A DNA stretch of 27,049 nucleotides, taken from NCBI GenBank assembly GCA_963607765.1, contig CAVDDT010000026.1:1-27049 (forward strand). Reading direction: 5' to 3'. Position 1 is the first letter of the stretch; each line of letters begins with the position of its first letter. Both the position numbers and the translations under genes were made by a program. The DNA is from Colivicinus sp963607765. Lineage in GTDB: Bacteria; Bacillota_I; Bacilli_A; Erysipelotrichales; Erysipelotrichaceae. A model generated the notes under the pieces. That model did not search any database and had not been told where the DNA came from. It was given only the letters and a program-made list of their open reading frames with translations. Positions 14,915-21,949 of this stretch are shown here, one piece after another.

Positions 14915-15782
14915 ATTTATTAAAGAAGTCTAAAATACGTTGTTTATAGTCAGTCGCTTCATCATATACACCATGACCATATGTATCTTCATACATGTAT
15001 ATATCGCAGTTTATTGCTTCAGCTATTTCGGTTGAGCCAGCTGGTGTAACAACTTTATCGCCATTTGATCCCAATACCAAAACCGGACATTTTATTTCGT
15101 TTAGTTTGTCATAGCAATTAAATGTCTCAATAGCCTTAGCTAGAATAATAAATCTTTCATATTCTTCATCAGTTATTCCCTTATTGGCTGAAATAAGTGT
15201 ATCTTTATAGGCATCTAAAGTATTCTTTGAATAGACATTCTCTACAAAGCTATTTAGAAGCCCATTTTCGTCTTTTTCTTTAGCAAGTGTTATCCATTCA
15301 TTGATTAGATTGTTTGCGGTATCATTAGGCTTAGAAAGCGTTGAGCCAAGGACTAGCTTTTCAACTAATTCTGGATAATCAATTGCGATATATTCAGCTA
15401 TCATACCACCTTGAGAGGCTCCAAAAATATAAGCCTTTTCAATTCCTAGATTTTTCATAGCGTTAGCTGTATCCTTTGCCATATCTTCAATTGAATAGCC
15501 ATCACTAATATTTTTAGCTCTATCAAATAGATAGACTGTATATTCTTCACTAAAATCATTGTAGGCTTCTTTGATTGCTTCAGCTGAGCCCATAACGCTA
15601 TGAATAGATAATCCAGGTATAATCACAAACACCTTTGATCCATTTCCAAACTTTACATAATCCATTGAATTTTCTCCTATACTAACTGTATTAACTAAAC
15701 TTTCTGTTTCTTCTTCTTGTTTATTGGAAAAACAACCAGTCAACAATATAACGATACTAAATAATAAAATTAATTTCTTCAT
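14913..15782 (-). CDS. Alpha/beta-hydrolase lipoprotein
   Basis: The 289-residue protein starts with a lipoprotein signal ending LLTGC (Cys17), so it is anchored on the outer face of the membrane. The body is an alpha/beta hydrolase: oxyanion-region IIPGLS near 55, nucleophile elbow GASQGG with Ser123, acid Asp242 in GSNGDKVVTP and His270 in TYGHGVYDE. All three catalytic residues are present. The substrate is probably an ester, lactone or peptide, but cannot be specified. Its ATG directly follows the stop of the upstream membrane-protein gene (TAAATG), so the two are coupled and likely act on the same compound. Confidence 0.9.
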   Translation of the reverse strand: MKKLILLFSIVILLTGCFSNKQEEETESLVNTVSIGENSMDYVKFGNGSKVFVIIPGLSIHSVMGSAEAIKEAYNDFSEEYTVYLFDRAKNISDGYSIEDMAKDTANAMKNLGIEKAYIFGASQGGMIAEYIAIDYPELVEKLVLGSTLSKPNDTANNLINEWITLAKEKDENGLLNSFVENVYSKNTLDAYKDTLISANKGITDEEYERFIILAKAIETFNCYDKLNEIKCPVLVLGSNGDKVVTPAGSTEIAEAINCDIYMYEDTYGHGVYDEATDYKQRILDFFNK

Positions 15783-16409
15783 TTAAAATACTCTTCCTGT
15801 AACTTTTAAAAAGATAGCTAATGCACCAACCAAAATAATTGGTGTAATTATCGCAATAATTTTATTTCGCTTTTCTTTTTGAATATAAAAACTTAATATC
15901 ACAATAGAAACAAAACAAACTATTGCGCTTAATAAATGATGAGGGAAGCTAGTCAATAATTCTTTGATGTAGTGAATTCCCATTGCACCAAGAATTGTGT
16001 TGCCAATTCCTAGTATGATTGCACCAACGACATTTTGTTTCTTACAAAAGTAGGCAATAAAGCCACCAGGAAGAGTTAAAAAAGTCATTGGAAGCCACGT
16101 TGTACGATAGAAAATAAGTGCATTTTCTAAAGTTAAATAACCAAGCAATATTTGTACACCATAAATAATAGGTTGACTAATCAAAAAGAAAATAAAGCAT
16201 TTAAAGGCTGCTTCAATTCCTTTCTTGCAATTAACCACAACAATTATTGCAAAAATAACCCACCATTCATAAAAGGTGCCAATATCTTGAAAAGAAGTGT
16301 TCTTTAAAGAAGGAATAACCATCATTATTCCAGTGTATAGTCCAGTGGCTATCGCAAAAAGAATTACGGTAAACCAGCTCATTTTTAATTTTCCAAAGAT
16401 TGATTTCAT
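15783..16409 (-). CDS. Multi-pass membrane protein of unknown function
   Basis: The 208-residue protein has six or seven predicted membrane helices spread over its length, starting with WFTVILFAIATGLYTGIMMV, and short polar loops. Two features stand out: a LPGGFIAYFCKK loop and AIILGIGNTILGAMGIHYI. It resembles the unnamed DUF6518-like small membrane proteins, but I cannot confirm this. The start at 16409 follows GGAGGATAAA; a reading frame open further upstream (to 16586) has no ribosome site and crosses the promoter region. It is coupled to the hydrolase lipoprotein. Confidence 0.7.
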   Translation of the reverse strand: MKSIFGKLKMSWFTVILFAIATGLYTGIMMVIPSLKNTSFQDIGTFYEWWVIFAIIVVVNCKKGIEAAFKCFIFFLISQPIIYGVQILLGYLTLENALIFYRTTWLPMTFLTLPGGFIAYFCKKQNVVGAIILGIGNTILGAMGIHYIKELLTSFPHHLLSAIVCFVSIVILSFYIQKEKRNKIIAIITPIILVGALAIFLKVTGRVF

Positions 16410-16458
16410 TTTATCCTCCAATACATTAGAGTATACCATAATCAAACATTCATAGATA

Positions 16459-16476
16459 TGTCCAAATAAACGGACA
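16459..16476. promoter_or_regulatory. Operator-like dyad upstream of the membrane-protein/hydrolase operon
   Basis: TGTCC-N8-GGACA is an inverted repeat placed about 50 bases upstream of the minus-strand start, just behind an extended -10 (TGGTATACT on the minus strand, about 16431-16439). It sits between divergent transcription units. No regulator gene of TetR or MarR type is adjacent. Confidence 0.5.
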
Positions 16477-16522
16477 ATCCTATTTTTTAAATGTGATACC
16501 TTATAGTTAGAAAGGGAAACGC

Positions 16523-16669
16523 ATGGAAAAACAAAAAGATAGTCAAATTCAAGACTGGAATGAAATGATGGAAGCGGTATATGCATATTTAGGGATAGAA
16601 AGGAAGAAAAAAGATGAGATTATCAGAGATTCTAAATCAAATAAAGAACAATGTGCCAAAGGTAGGTGA
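16523..16669 (+). CDS. Possible 48-residue protein
   Basis: The frame starts at an ATG behind GAAAGGGAAACGC and encodes a charged, helical peptide with DWNEMMEAVYAYLGIERKKK in the middle, ending CAKGR. TATAGT at 16502-16507 could serve as -10. This lies in a 334-base stretch (16410-16743) that holds no larger gene. The reading frame is short and unrecognised, so it may be a real small protein or the remnant of a regulator. Confidence 0.35.
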   Translation: MEKQKDSQIQDWNEMMEAVYAYLGIERKKKDEIIRDSKSNKEQCAKGR

Positions 16670-16688
16670 AAAAGATGTTAAAAAGTAG
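16614..16688 (+). CDS. Possible 24-residue peptide overlapping the 48-residue frame
   Basis: MRLSEILNQIKNNVPKVGEK begins behind AGGAAGAAAAAAG in another frame within the end of the previous small gene. It reads like a short amphipathic helix. Either it is a translated micropeptide, or the two frames are one gene broken by a frameshift near 16610. Confidence 0.2.
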   Translation: MRLSEILNQIKNNVPKVGEKDVKK

Positions 16689-16743
16689 TATTAATATATA
16701 AACTTTACTTATATAATTAAGTTAATAGAAGGAAAACATAATT

Positions 16744-17046
16744 ATGAAAAATGACACACAAAATCCTAATGTAGAGGAAGAAATGGAAGAATCTAGTACA
16801 ATAAAACTATTGGATAAGGTTGTAGCTATGGGCAGAGATGAAGAATATTATGCAACCCTTTTCACTAAAGCTTTAGATACGCTTAGAGAAGGCAAGGAAT
16901 TATCTAGATCAGATGAAATCTATTCAATTGTTAACTTTGATTTTGAGTTAGTAGATGATGCACTTGCTGAACAATTGGCTTATGACAAAGTTCAAGATGA
17001 ATTATTTGAAAAGATTCAAGAATTCAACAAGAGAAATAGTTGCTAA
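16744..17046 (+). CDS. Small acidic protein of unknown function
   Basis: This 100-residue, strongly acidic, probably all-helical protein has no membrane segment. It begins MKNDTQNPNVEEEMEESS and contains AMGRDEEYYATLFTKALDTL and a C-terminal FEKIQEFNKRNSC ending in Cys. AGAAGGAAAACATAATT gives an adequate ribosome site, and TATAAT at 16712-16717 a possible -10. No family is recognised. It stands alone, with a weak hairpin after it. Confidence 0.6.
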   Translation: MKNDTQNPNVEEEMEESSTIKLLDKVVAMGRDEEYYATLFTKALDTLREGKELSRSDEIYSIVNFDFELVDDALAEQLAYDKVQDELFEKIQEFNKRNSC

Positions 17047-17070
17047 GTATTTTTGATTGAATGCAATTTT

Positions 17071-17100
17071 AAAATTGTAACCTATTTTAGTTACGTTTTT
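17071..17100 (+). terminator. Weak terminator after the small acidic gene
   Basis: GTAAC pairs with GTTAC around an eight-base loop, with a longer A-T extension interrupted by one mismatch, and is followed by T5. Confidence 0.5.
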
Positions 17101-17174
17101 AAATAGCTCAATTTGATTAAGCGTGACTGGTTTAAAAGATTATAATTAAGTTGGCTCTTAGGAGTTACTTGCAA

Positions 17175-17197
17175 GAGGCACTTTGTGCCTCACTTTT
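17175..17197 (+). promoter_or_regulatory. Terminator-like hairpin in the nitroreductase leader (possible attenuator)
   Basis: GAGGCAC and GTGCCTC form a perfect seven-base stem with a TTT loop, followed by ACTTTTTAT, and end 17 bases before the nitroreductase ATG. A TATAAT lies upstream at 17141-17146. The 3' arm GCCTC could also pair with the ribosome site GAGGGGG at 17203-17209, so alternative folds may control expression. Confidence 0.55.
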
Positions 17198-17213
17198 TAT
17201 AAGAGGGGGACTT

Positions 17214-17708
17214 ATGGAAGAAATTTATCATAGAGTTAGTGTTAGAAAATTTTTAGATAAAGAAGTAAAAGATGAAGATATTATTCAAATTTTAAAAGCT
17301 GGCATGCAAGCGCCTAGTGCGTGTAACCAACAGCCATGGGAATTTTATGTGGTAAAAGATAGAAAGATAATTGAAGAACTATCTAATGCCACACCATATG
17401 CTTCACCATGTAAGGGAGCGAATGTGGTTATTGTACCAATTTATAAAACTGAGAATTTAATGGCTCCAATGTATGCCCCAATTGACTTATCTATTGCGTT
17501 AGAAAACATGTGGCTTGAAACTGATTCTTTAGGTTTAGGTGGCGTTTGGATTGGTGTTTGCCCACAAGCTGATAGAATGAAAAAAGTAGGCGATATATTA
17601 GGCCTACCTCTTAATTTAAAAGCGTTTGCCTTGTTTCCAATTGGCTATCCTGCAGAAACAAGAAAACAACAAGATCGTTTTGACAAAACTAGAATTCACT
17701 ATGTTTAG
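17214..17708 (+). CDS. Nitroreductase-family flavoprotein
   Basis: The 164-residue protein starts with the family signature: IYHRVSVRKFLDKEV binds the FMN phosphate, followed by QAPSACNQQPWEF. LGLGGVWIGVCP near 118 and LPLNLKAFALFPIGYPAE near 142 complete the small nitroreductase fold. These dimeric FMN enzymes reduce nitro compounds, quinones or other acceptors with NAD(P)H. The start at 17214 follows AAGAGGGGGACTT; an in-frame TTG at 17151 would put the leader hairpin inside the gene. It converges on and overlaps the ferredoxin gene by four bases. The true substrate is unknown. Confidence 0.92.
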   Translation: MEEIYHRVSVRKFLDKEVKDEDIIQILKAGMQAPSACNQQPWEFYVVKDRKIIEELSNATPYASPCKGANVVIVPIYKTENLMAPMYAPIDLSIALENMWLETDSLGLGGVWIGVCPQADRMKKVGDILGLPLNLKAFALFPIGYPAETRKQQDRFDKTRIHYV

Positions 17709-18400
17709 TCTTCTAGTATTTCACCATCAATTGAGAAAGTAACTACTCTCCATGGAATAAATTTATTAGAGTTTTGTAAAGCTTGTTTGGCTGCATACTC
17801 TAGTCCTCCACAACATGGCACTTCCATTCTTAAGATAGTTACACTTTGAATATTGTTGTTAGCGATAATTTCAGTTAGCTTTTCGCTATAATCTATATCA
17901 TCAAGTTTAGGACAACCAATAATAGTGATTCTTCCTTTCATGAACTCTTCATGGACTCTAGCGTAGGCATAAGCTGTACAATCTGCAGCGATAAGAAGCT
18001 TGCAGTTATCAAAATAGGCCGCATTCTCATTAACAAGCTTTATTTGACATGGCCATTGTCCTAATTGTGATTTAGTCTTGCTACAACAAGAATGTTCTTC
18101 TTGTGTTTCTTCTCTATTAAAAGTATGCATCATATGTCCAGGACACATATGAACTTCCTGTTTTTCTTGTTTGTGTCTTTCTACCGCAATTTCATCATAT
18201 GGTAGAGCCTCTCTATTTTCAAAACTAATAGCACCAGTAGGACAATTAGGAAGGCAATCGCCCATACCATCACAATAATCATCTCTTGTAAGCTTTGCCT
18301 TACCATCAATTATTTCAATAGCGTTTTCATGACAAGCGTTAGCACATGCGCCACAACCATTACATTTTTCTTCATCAATATGAATAATTTGTCTAATCAT
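17705..18400 (-). CDS. Ferredoxin-like 4Fe-4S protein with Cys-rich C-terminal domain
   Basis: The 231-residue protein has one complete cluster motif, C13-x2-C16-x2-C19-x3-C23-H. The second is C43-x5-C49-x3-C53-P, in which the usual second Cys is Met46. A linker rich in Cys/His (HMCPGHMMH, SCCSK) leads to a C-terminal domain with ADCTAYAYARVHEEF, IIGCPKLDD and VPCCGG. Proteins of this pattern are common in anaerobes, often beside hybrid-cluster protein genes and Crp/Fnr regulators, and are thought to transfer electrons. It is divergent from such a regulator here. hcp itself is not in the window. The start follows AAGGAG. Confidence 0.85.
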   Translation of the reverse strand: MIRQIIHIDEEKCNGCGACANACHENAIEIIDGKAKLTRDDYCDGMGDCLPNCPTGAISFENREALPYDEIAVERHKQEKQEVHMCPGHMMHTFNREETQEEHSCCSKTKSQLGQWPCQIKLVNENAAYFDNCKLLIAADCTAYAYARVHEEFMKGRITIIGCPKLDDIDYSEKLTEIIANNNIQSVTILRMEVPCCGGLEYAAKQALQNSNKFIPWRVVTFSIDGEILED

Positions 18401-18454
18401 ACACTTCTCCTTGATTTTATACCTTTAGTTTATTAATATACTAAATATAAGTAT

Positions 18455-18468
18455 GTGGTTATAACCAC
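18455..18468. promoter_or_regulatory. Perfect palindrome between the ferredoxin and Crp/Fnr genes
   Basis: GTGGTTATAACCAC is a 14-base perfect palindrome centred 15 bases before the regulator ATG. It would cover the regulator's transcription start region and lie near the -35 of the divergent ferredoxin gene. It is a strong candidate operator for the adjacent regulator, allowing self-repression together with control of the ferredoxin. Confidence 0.7.
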
Positions 18469-18476
18469 CAAGGATT

Positions 18477-19103
18477 ATGATTAAAACAGTATTATTTAAA
18501 GATATTAACGAAACAGAATATAAACAAATTTCTAAGTATTTAGAAAAGAAACATTATCCCAAAGGATCATATATTTTTCATTCAGGTGATTTCACAAGTA
18601 AGATTGGCATTGTTGAAAAAGGCAGTGTAAACATTGAAAACATTGACTTATGGGGAAATAGAAGTGTTCTTGGAAATGTGGGCGATGGACAAGTTTTTGC
18701 GGAAAGCTATGTCTTAGCTAAAGAAATGTTGATGGTGGATGTAATAGCTATAGTAGATAGTGATATCTTATTTTTAGATGTAGATGTTTTAAAGAATCAT
18801 CATTGTAGCTGCTATATTAAGATAATTAATAATCTTTTAGATATCACAACTAAAAAGAATCTTAATCTATCAAATAGAATCTTTCATACTAGCTCTAAAA
18901 AAATAAGAAGTAGACTATTGTCATATCTTTCATATATGTCTAAGAAAGCTAATAGTACTACTTTCAACATTCCCTTTGATAGACAAGGACTAGCTGACTA
19001 TTTAAATGTTGATCGTAGTGCTTTATCAAAAGAGCTAGGCAAGATGAAAGACGAAGGCTTGATAGAATTTTACAAGAATACTTTTAAGCTTAAGCAAATA
19101 TAA
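18477..19103 (+). CDS. Crp/Fnr-family transcriptional regulator
   Basis: The 208-residue protein has an N-terminal cyclic-nucleotide-type jelly roll (KGSYIFHSGDFTSKIGIVEKGSVNI; NVGDGQVFAES at about 62-72), a long dimer helix, and a C-terminal helix-turn-helix RQGLADYLNVDRSALSKELGKM at about 163-185. There is no N-terminal FNR-type four-Cys iron-sulfur motif; a Cys pair (HHCSCYIK) lies near 110. It probably senses redox or nitrosative stress and controls the divergent ferredoxin. AAGGATT precedes the ATG. Confidence 0.9.
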   Translation: MIKTVLFKDINETEYKQISKYLEKKHYPKGSYIFHSGDFTSKIGIVEKGSVNIENIDLWGNRSVLGNVGDGQVFAESYVLAKEMLMVDVIAIVDSDILFLDVDVLKNHHCSCYIKIINNLLDITTKKNLNLSNRIFHTSSKKIRSRLLSYLSYMSKKANSTTFNIPFDRQGLADYLNVDRSALSKELGKMKDEGLIEFYKNTFKLKQI

Positions 19104-19156
19104 TTCTTAATATTTCCTATTGCTTTTCGCTTAATAATTTATACTTCCTCTTTTAA

Positions 19157-19180
19157 GAAAAAAGGCATCATACGATGCCT
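19157..19180 (-). terminator. Minus-strand terminator-like hairpin
   Basis: AGGCATC pairs with GATGCCT around four bases; on the minus strand it runs straight into T6CTT. It lies 160 bases beyond the TraX-family gene, after the structured element at 19186-19276, and may end transcription through both. Confidence 0.75.
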
Positions 19181-19185
19181 AACAT

Positions 19186-19276
19186 TTACAAAATGGTCTA
19201 ATTTATTATTCGCACCAACCACAAGCGAAAATATTTTCTAGTCCACGATATGTGAACTTAATATATCATTTTGTAA
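19186..19276. ncRNA. Candidate structured RNA element (three-way junction shape)
   Basis: TTACAAAATG (19186-19195) and CATTTTGTAA (19267-19276) close a domain by a perfect ten-base stem. Inside, TTCGC/GCGAA forms one hairpin with an 11-base loop, and AGTCCAC/GTGAACT forms another with one mismatch. On the minus strand the domain is followed by the hairpin terminator at 19157-19180; on the plus strand it is followed by T7. No annotated riboswitch or known small RNA is recognised. The gap 19104-19340 holds no convincing gene. Confidence 0.4.
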
Positions 19277-19340
19277 CTTTTTTTGTGAATATAGTACTGC
19301 AATGGCGAAGATACGTTAAATTCGGCTTGTAAAATAAACA

Positions 19341-20069
19341 TCATAGTTTAAATATAATTCTTAATATTCCTAGTATAAGTAGATGAACTGGATAAAATAA
19401 GTAGAAGAAATATTTGGAGAAAGTACGATGCTTATTTGATCTTTTATGATTATAGAATTGCGTAATGCACACTCCCGCAAGAGCCATTCCGCTCATACTA
19501 ATTAGAGCTACTATAAATGAATATGTTGTGTTGTAGTCTCTTACTAAAAAGAAATAGTTTAATATTCCATAAGTGATAGTAATCAAACAAAAAGAAAATA
19601 TTAATCTTTTCTTGTTTCCTTTAGACCAAATAAATAGTAATGTCATTATTGGTGCCCACACTGCCCAGTCACATAAGAAACTCAAGAATATTACTGCAAG
19701 TACAACAATTATTTTTAATAAAGAACTTTTTAAAACATCCAATGCCCATATCATCATAAAACACAAAAATAATGTAAACATCATATTTAGTTCAACATAT
19801 GAGATTATTCCATCATTTGTCATTGCTAGACAAAATGGTATTTCTGATATTAGCGCAAACAATAATAATCTTTCAGCATATTTTTTCTTTGAACTTGTAT
19901 AATCATATCCTTCCACAAGGAAGTAACACATTGAAATAGCTGTAAAATAGCCAATATTAATTAGTATTTCATATAAGTAGCCACCTTCAGGCATAAAGAT
20001 AGCTGTAATATGATCTATCGCCATTACAATCATCGCGAAATATTTAATTTGATCTCTATTTAGTTCCAT
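19341..20069 (-). CDS. TraX-family membrane protein
   Basis: The 242-residue polytopic protein begins MELNRDQIKYFAMIVMAIDHITAIFMPEG, the typical TraX start with an invariant DH pair. It has about eight helices, with EIPFCLAM and the C-terminal YFFYLFYPVHLLILGILR found in this family. TraX is the F-plasmid pilin N-acetyltransferase; chromosomal homologues in Firmicutes are presumed membrane acyltransferases with unknown substrates. No conjugation genes are nearby, but a pilus-like locus lies about 13 kb away. It has its own start region and stands alone. Confidence 0.9.
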   Translation of the reverse strand: MELNRDQIKYFAMIVMAIDHITAIFMPEGGYLYEILINIGYFTAISMCYFLVEGYDYTSSKKKYAERLLLFALISEIPFCLAMTNDGIISYVELNMMFTLFLCFMMIWALDVLKSSLLKIIVVLAVIFLSFLCDWAVWAPIMTLLFIWSKGNKKRLIFSFCLITITYGILNYFFLVRDYNTTYSFIVALISMSGMALAGVCITQFYNHKRSNKHRTFSKYFFYLFYPVHLLILGILRIIFKL

Positions 20070-20143
20070 TTAACACTCCTAATCTGTATTAACTGTATTA
20101 ATCATATTACCGTATTTTAAACAAGTCAATCATAAAAATGTAA

Positions 20144-20149
20144 TATAAT
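20144..20149 (+). promoter_or_regulatory. -10 box of an apparently leaderless gene
   Basis: TATAAT ends six bases before the ATG at 20156 and no Shine-Dalgarno sequence is present, so the transcript would start at about the start codon. No good -35 is visible. Confidence 0.5.
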
Positions 20150-20155
20150 TTGTTT

Positions 20156-20722
20156 ATGAATAGAAGAATAGCGGTAATAGATACTGAAACCAATTATGAA
20201 GATGAAGTTATTTCTATTGGCGTTGCGATAGCTAATGATAAATATAAATTAATTGATACTCTCTATTTAATTATTTATCCAGAATGTGAAAAACCTGCTA
20301 TGTATGCAAGCCAGTTATATCACCCTAGTACTAAAGCTAATCTTGCATCGTATAGAGTAGATGTTATTGAAAATCTAAAGAAGTTTTTAGATAAATATGA
20401 TGTGGATAGCTTATATGCCTACAATGCAAATTTTGATAAGGGTCATTTAAGAGAATTAAATAACTACAATTGGTATGACATTATGAAAGTAGCCGCCTAT
20501 AAACAATACAACAATACTATTACTGAATTTGATTATGTATGTAAGACCGGTAGACTTAAAAGTGGTTATGGCGTAGAAGAAATTTTAAATAGGCTTAGAT
20601 CTAAATATCATAAGAAAAGCTATAGTGAAGTTCATAATGCCTTGAGCGATTCAATAGATGAACTTGAAGTAATGGAACTATTGGGACATGGCCTAGATGT
20701 GTATGAGGTTGCTAGAATTTAA
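20156..20722 (+). CDS. DEDDh 3'-5' exonuclease (DnaQ-like)
   Basis: The 188-residue protein is a compact RNase-H-fold exonuclease. It has D9-T-E11 in IAVIDTETNYEDE (motif I), YNANFDKGHL with Asp94 (motif II) and H160-x4-D165 in SEVHNALSDSIDEL (motif III, DEDDh type). All four metal-binding acids and the His are present. It should remove nucleotides from 3' ends of DNA or RNA. It lacks the extra domains of polymerase epsilon subunits or oligoribonuclease, so the substrate is open. A TTG six bases earlier is in frame, but the ATG is preferred. A terminator shared with the convergent gene follows. Confidence 0.88.
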   Translation: MNRRIAVIDTETNYEDEVISIGVAIANDKYKLIDTLYLIIYPECEKPAMYASQLYHPSTKANLASYRVDVIENLKKFLDKYDVDSLYAYNANFDKGHLRELNNYNWYDIMKVAAYKQYNNTITEFDYVCKTGRLKSGYGVEEILNRLRSKYHKKSYSEVHNALSDSIDELEVMELLGHGLDVYEVARI

Positions 20723-20749
20723 AAAATCCATCAATTAAGATGGATTTTT
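20722..20749. terminator. Shared bidirectional terminator
   Basis: AAAAATCCATC pairs perfectly with GATGGATTTTT around a six-base loop. It has T-rich flanks on both strands and lies between two convergent genes. Confidence 0.9.
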
Positions 20750-20757
20750 AAAAAGCT

Positions 20758-21939
20758 TTAGATATCAAGTGAAGTAAGTTCGTCACCGATTTGGTCCATG
20801 ATAGGGAAGAAATGTTTTCTTAAGTCTTCAACAAGTCCGGTTTTTACTTCTTCAGGCAAATCTTTTCCTTGAACTATTCCCATTAGCGCCTTAAGCATTG
20901 CATAAGAGCCTAAGACTTTATTTATTTGTTCAATCTTATCTTTATCTTCTGTTTCAAAATAGCCTTTAATAAAACCATCATAAGCCTTTAGGGCATTATC
21001 TGGTGAAAGTCCGTGGTATTGCATAAGTATTTCAGGTCTCATCTTGGCTGCTAAGACTAAAGCAGAATATACACCACCTAAATCAAAGATAGGATGGCCA
21101 TAGCCAATATCTCCCATATCAATTAGAATTGGTTCATCATTTTGAAGCATGACATTACTTGTATGATAGTCACCATGAATCATAGTGCCTCTATCTGGAA
21201 TACTGTCAATAAAGTCTTTAAATTTGGTTTCTTCTTCTTTTGTGATACGACTTGAAATCTCATCTATATACCATTTGTAAGTATCTTTGGTTGAAGTTAT
21301 TTTGTTAGTATCCACTTTAGTAGTATGGATTTGCTTTAAAAGTTTTCCAAATATAACGCCATACTTAATTGGATTTTGGGCAATTAAAGAAGAAAGTGTT
21401 TTAGCTTTGATTAACTCAAAGATGATTCCATAATTGTCATTTACTTTAACGATATCATATGTAATAGCAGTAGGAACCCCTAATAAAAAAGCAGCTTGAG
21501 CTAGTTTTCTTTCTTTTTCAATTTCTTCAAAAGATGTTCTATCGGTATATACTTTGATGATAGTATCTTCATCTAAACGATAAACTGTAGCGCTTGCACC
21601 TTTTCCAATGATCTTGCATCCATCAATAGAAACTTCTCTTAAAGCTCTTTCAACTTTCATTAAAGTATTAAAGCCAGTCACATGCAAGATATCACCAACT
21701 GTGCTATTAACATTTCTCATTACTATTTTTTCTTCTGTTGACTTGATTACTTTAAGCAAAACTCTTAGTCCAGCACTCGAGATATATTCTAAGTCCTTCG
21801 CTTCAAATATAATTTTGTTAGGCTTATTTTCATTAATTAAATCAAATACTTCTTTTTCTACTTGAAGTGAAGTTGAAGAATCAACTCTGCCACTTAAATT
21901 AATTACTAAAGTACTTTCTATCATTTCTCCGTTAACCAT
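20758..21939 (-). CDS. STAS domain fused to an APH-type kinase (second paralogue)
   Basis: The 393-residue fusion has an N-terminal STAS (anti-anti-sigma) domain at about 1-100: LVINLSGRVDSS, and YISSAGLRVLL with Ser54/Ser55 at the SpoIIAA phosphorylation position. A kinase domain at about 108-393 is aminoglycoside-phosphotransferase-like: GKGASATVY glycine loop (112-120), Lys129, catalytic HGDYHTSN (His255, Asp257, Asn262) and metal-binding LIDMGD (Asp274). The start at 21939 follows AAAGGAATGTTT and gives exactly the length of its paralogue; the ATG six bases earlier has no spacing. It lies 10 bases after that paralogue. The kinase half resembles family TIGR02172. Phosphorylation by the upstream HATPase domain is inference. 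Confidence 0.9.
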   Translation of the reverse strand: MVNGEMIESTLVINLSGRVDSSTSLQVEKEVFDLINENKPNKIIFEAKDLEYISSAGLRVLLKVIKSTEEKIVMRNVNSTVGDILHVTGFNTLMKVERALREVSIDGCKIIGKGASATVYRLDEDTIIKVYTDRTSFEEIEKERKLAQAAFLLGVPTAITYDIVKVNDNYGIIFELIKAKTLSSLIAQNPIKYGVIFGKLLKQIHTTKVDTNKITSTKDTYKWYIDEISSRITKEEETKFKDFIDSIPDRGTMIHGDYHTSNVMLQNDEPILIDMGDIGYGHPIFDLGGVYSALVLAAKMRPEILMQYHGLSPDNALKAYDGFIKGYFETEDKDKIEQINKVLGSYAMLKALMGIVQGKDLPEEVKTGLVEDLRKHFFPIMDQIGDELTSLDI

Positions 21940-21949
21940 AAACATTCCT

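Noticed and set aside
17151..17213. TTG start giving a longer nitroreductase
   Set aside because: The extension would encode the terminator-like hairpin and precedes the conserved N-terminus; ATG 17214 has a strong ribosome site.
19200..19260. Minus-strand short frame ending FACGWCE that resembles a peptide
   Set aside because: It has no usable start codon before an upstream stop, so the structured-RNA reading is preferred.
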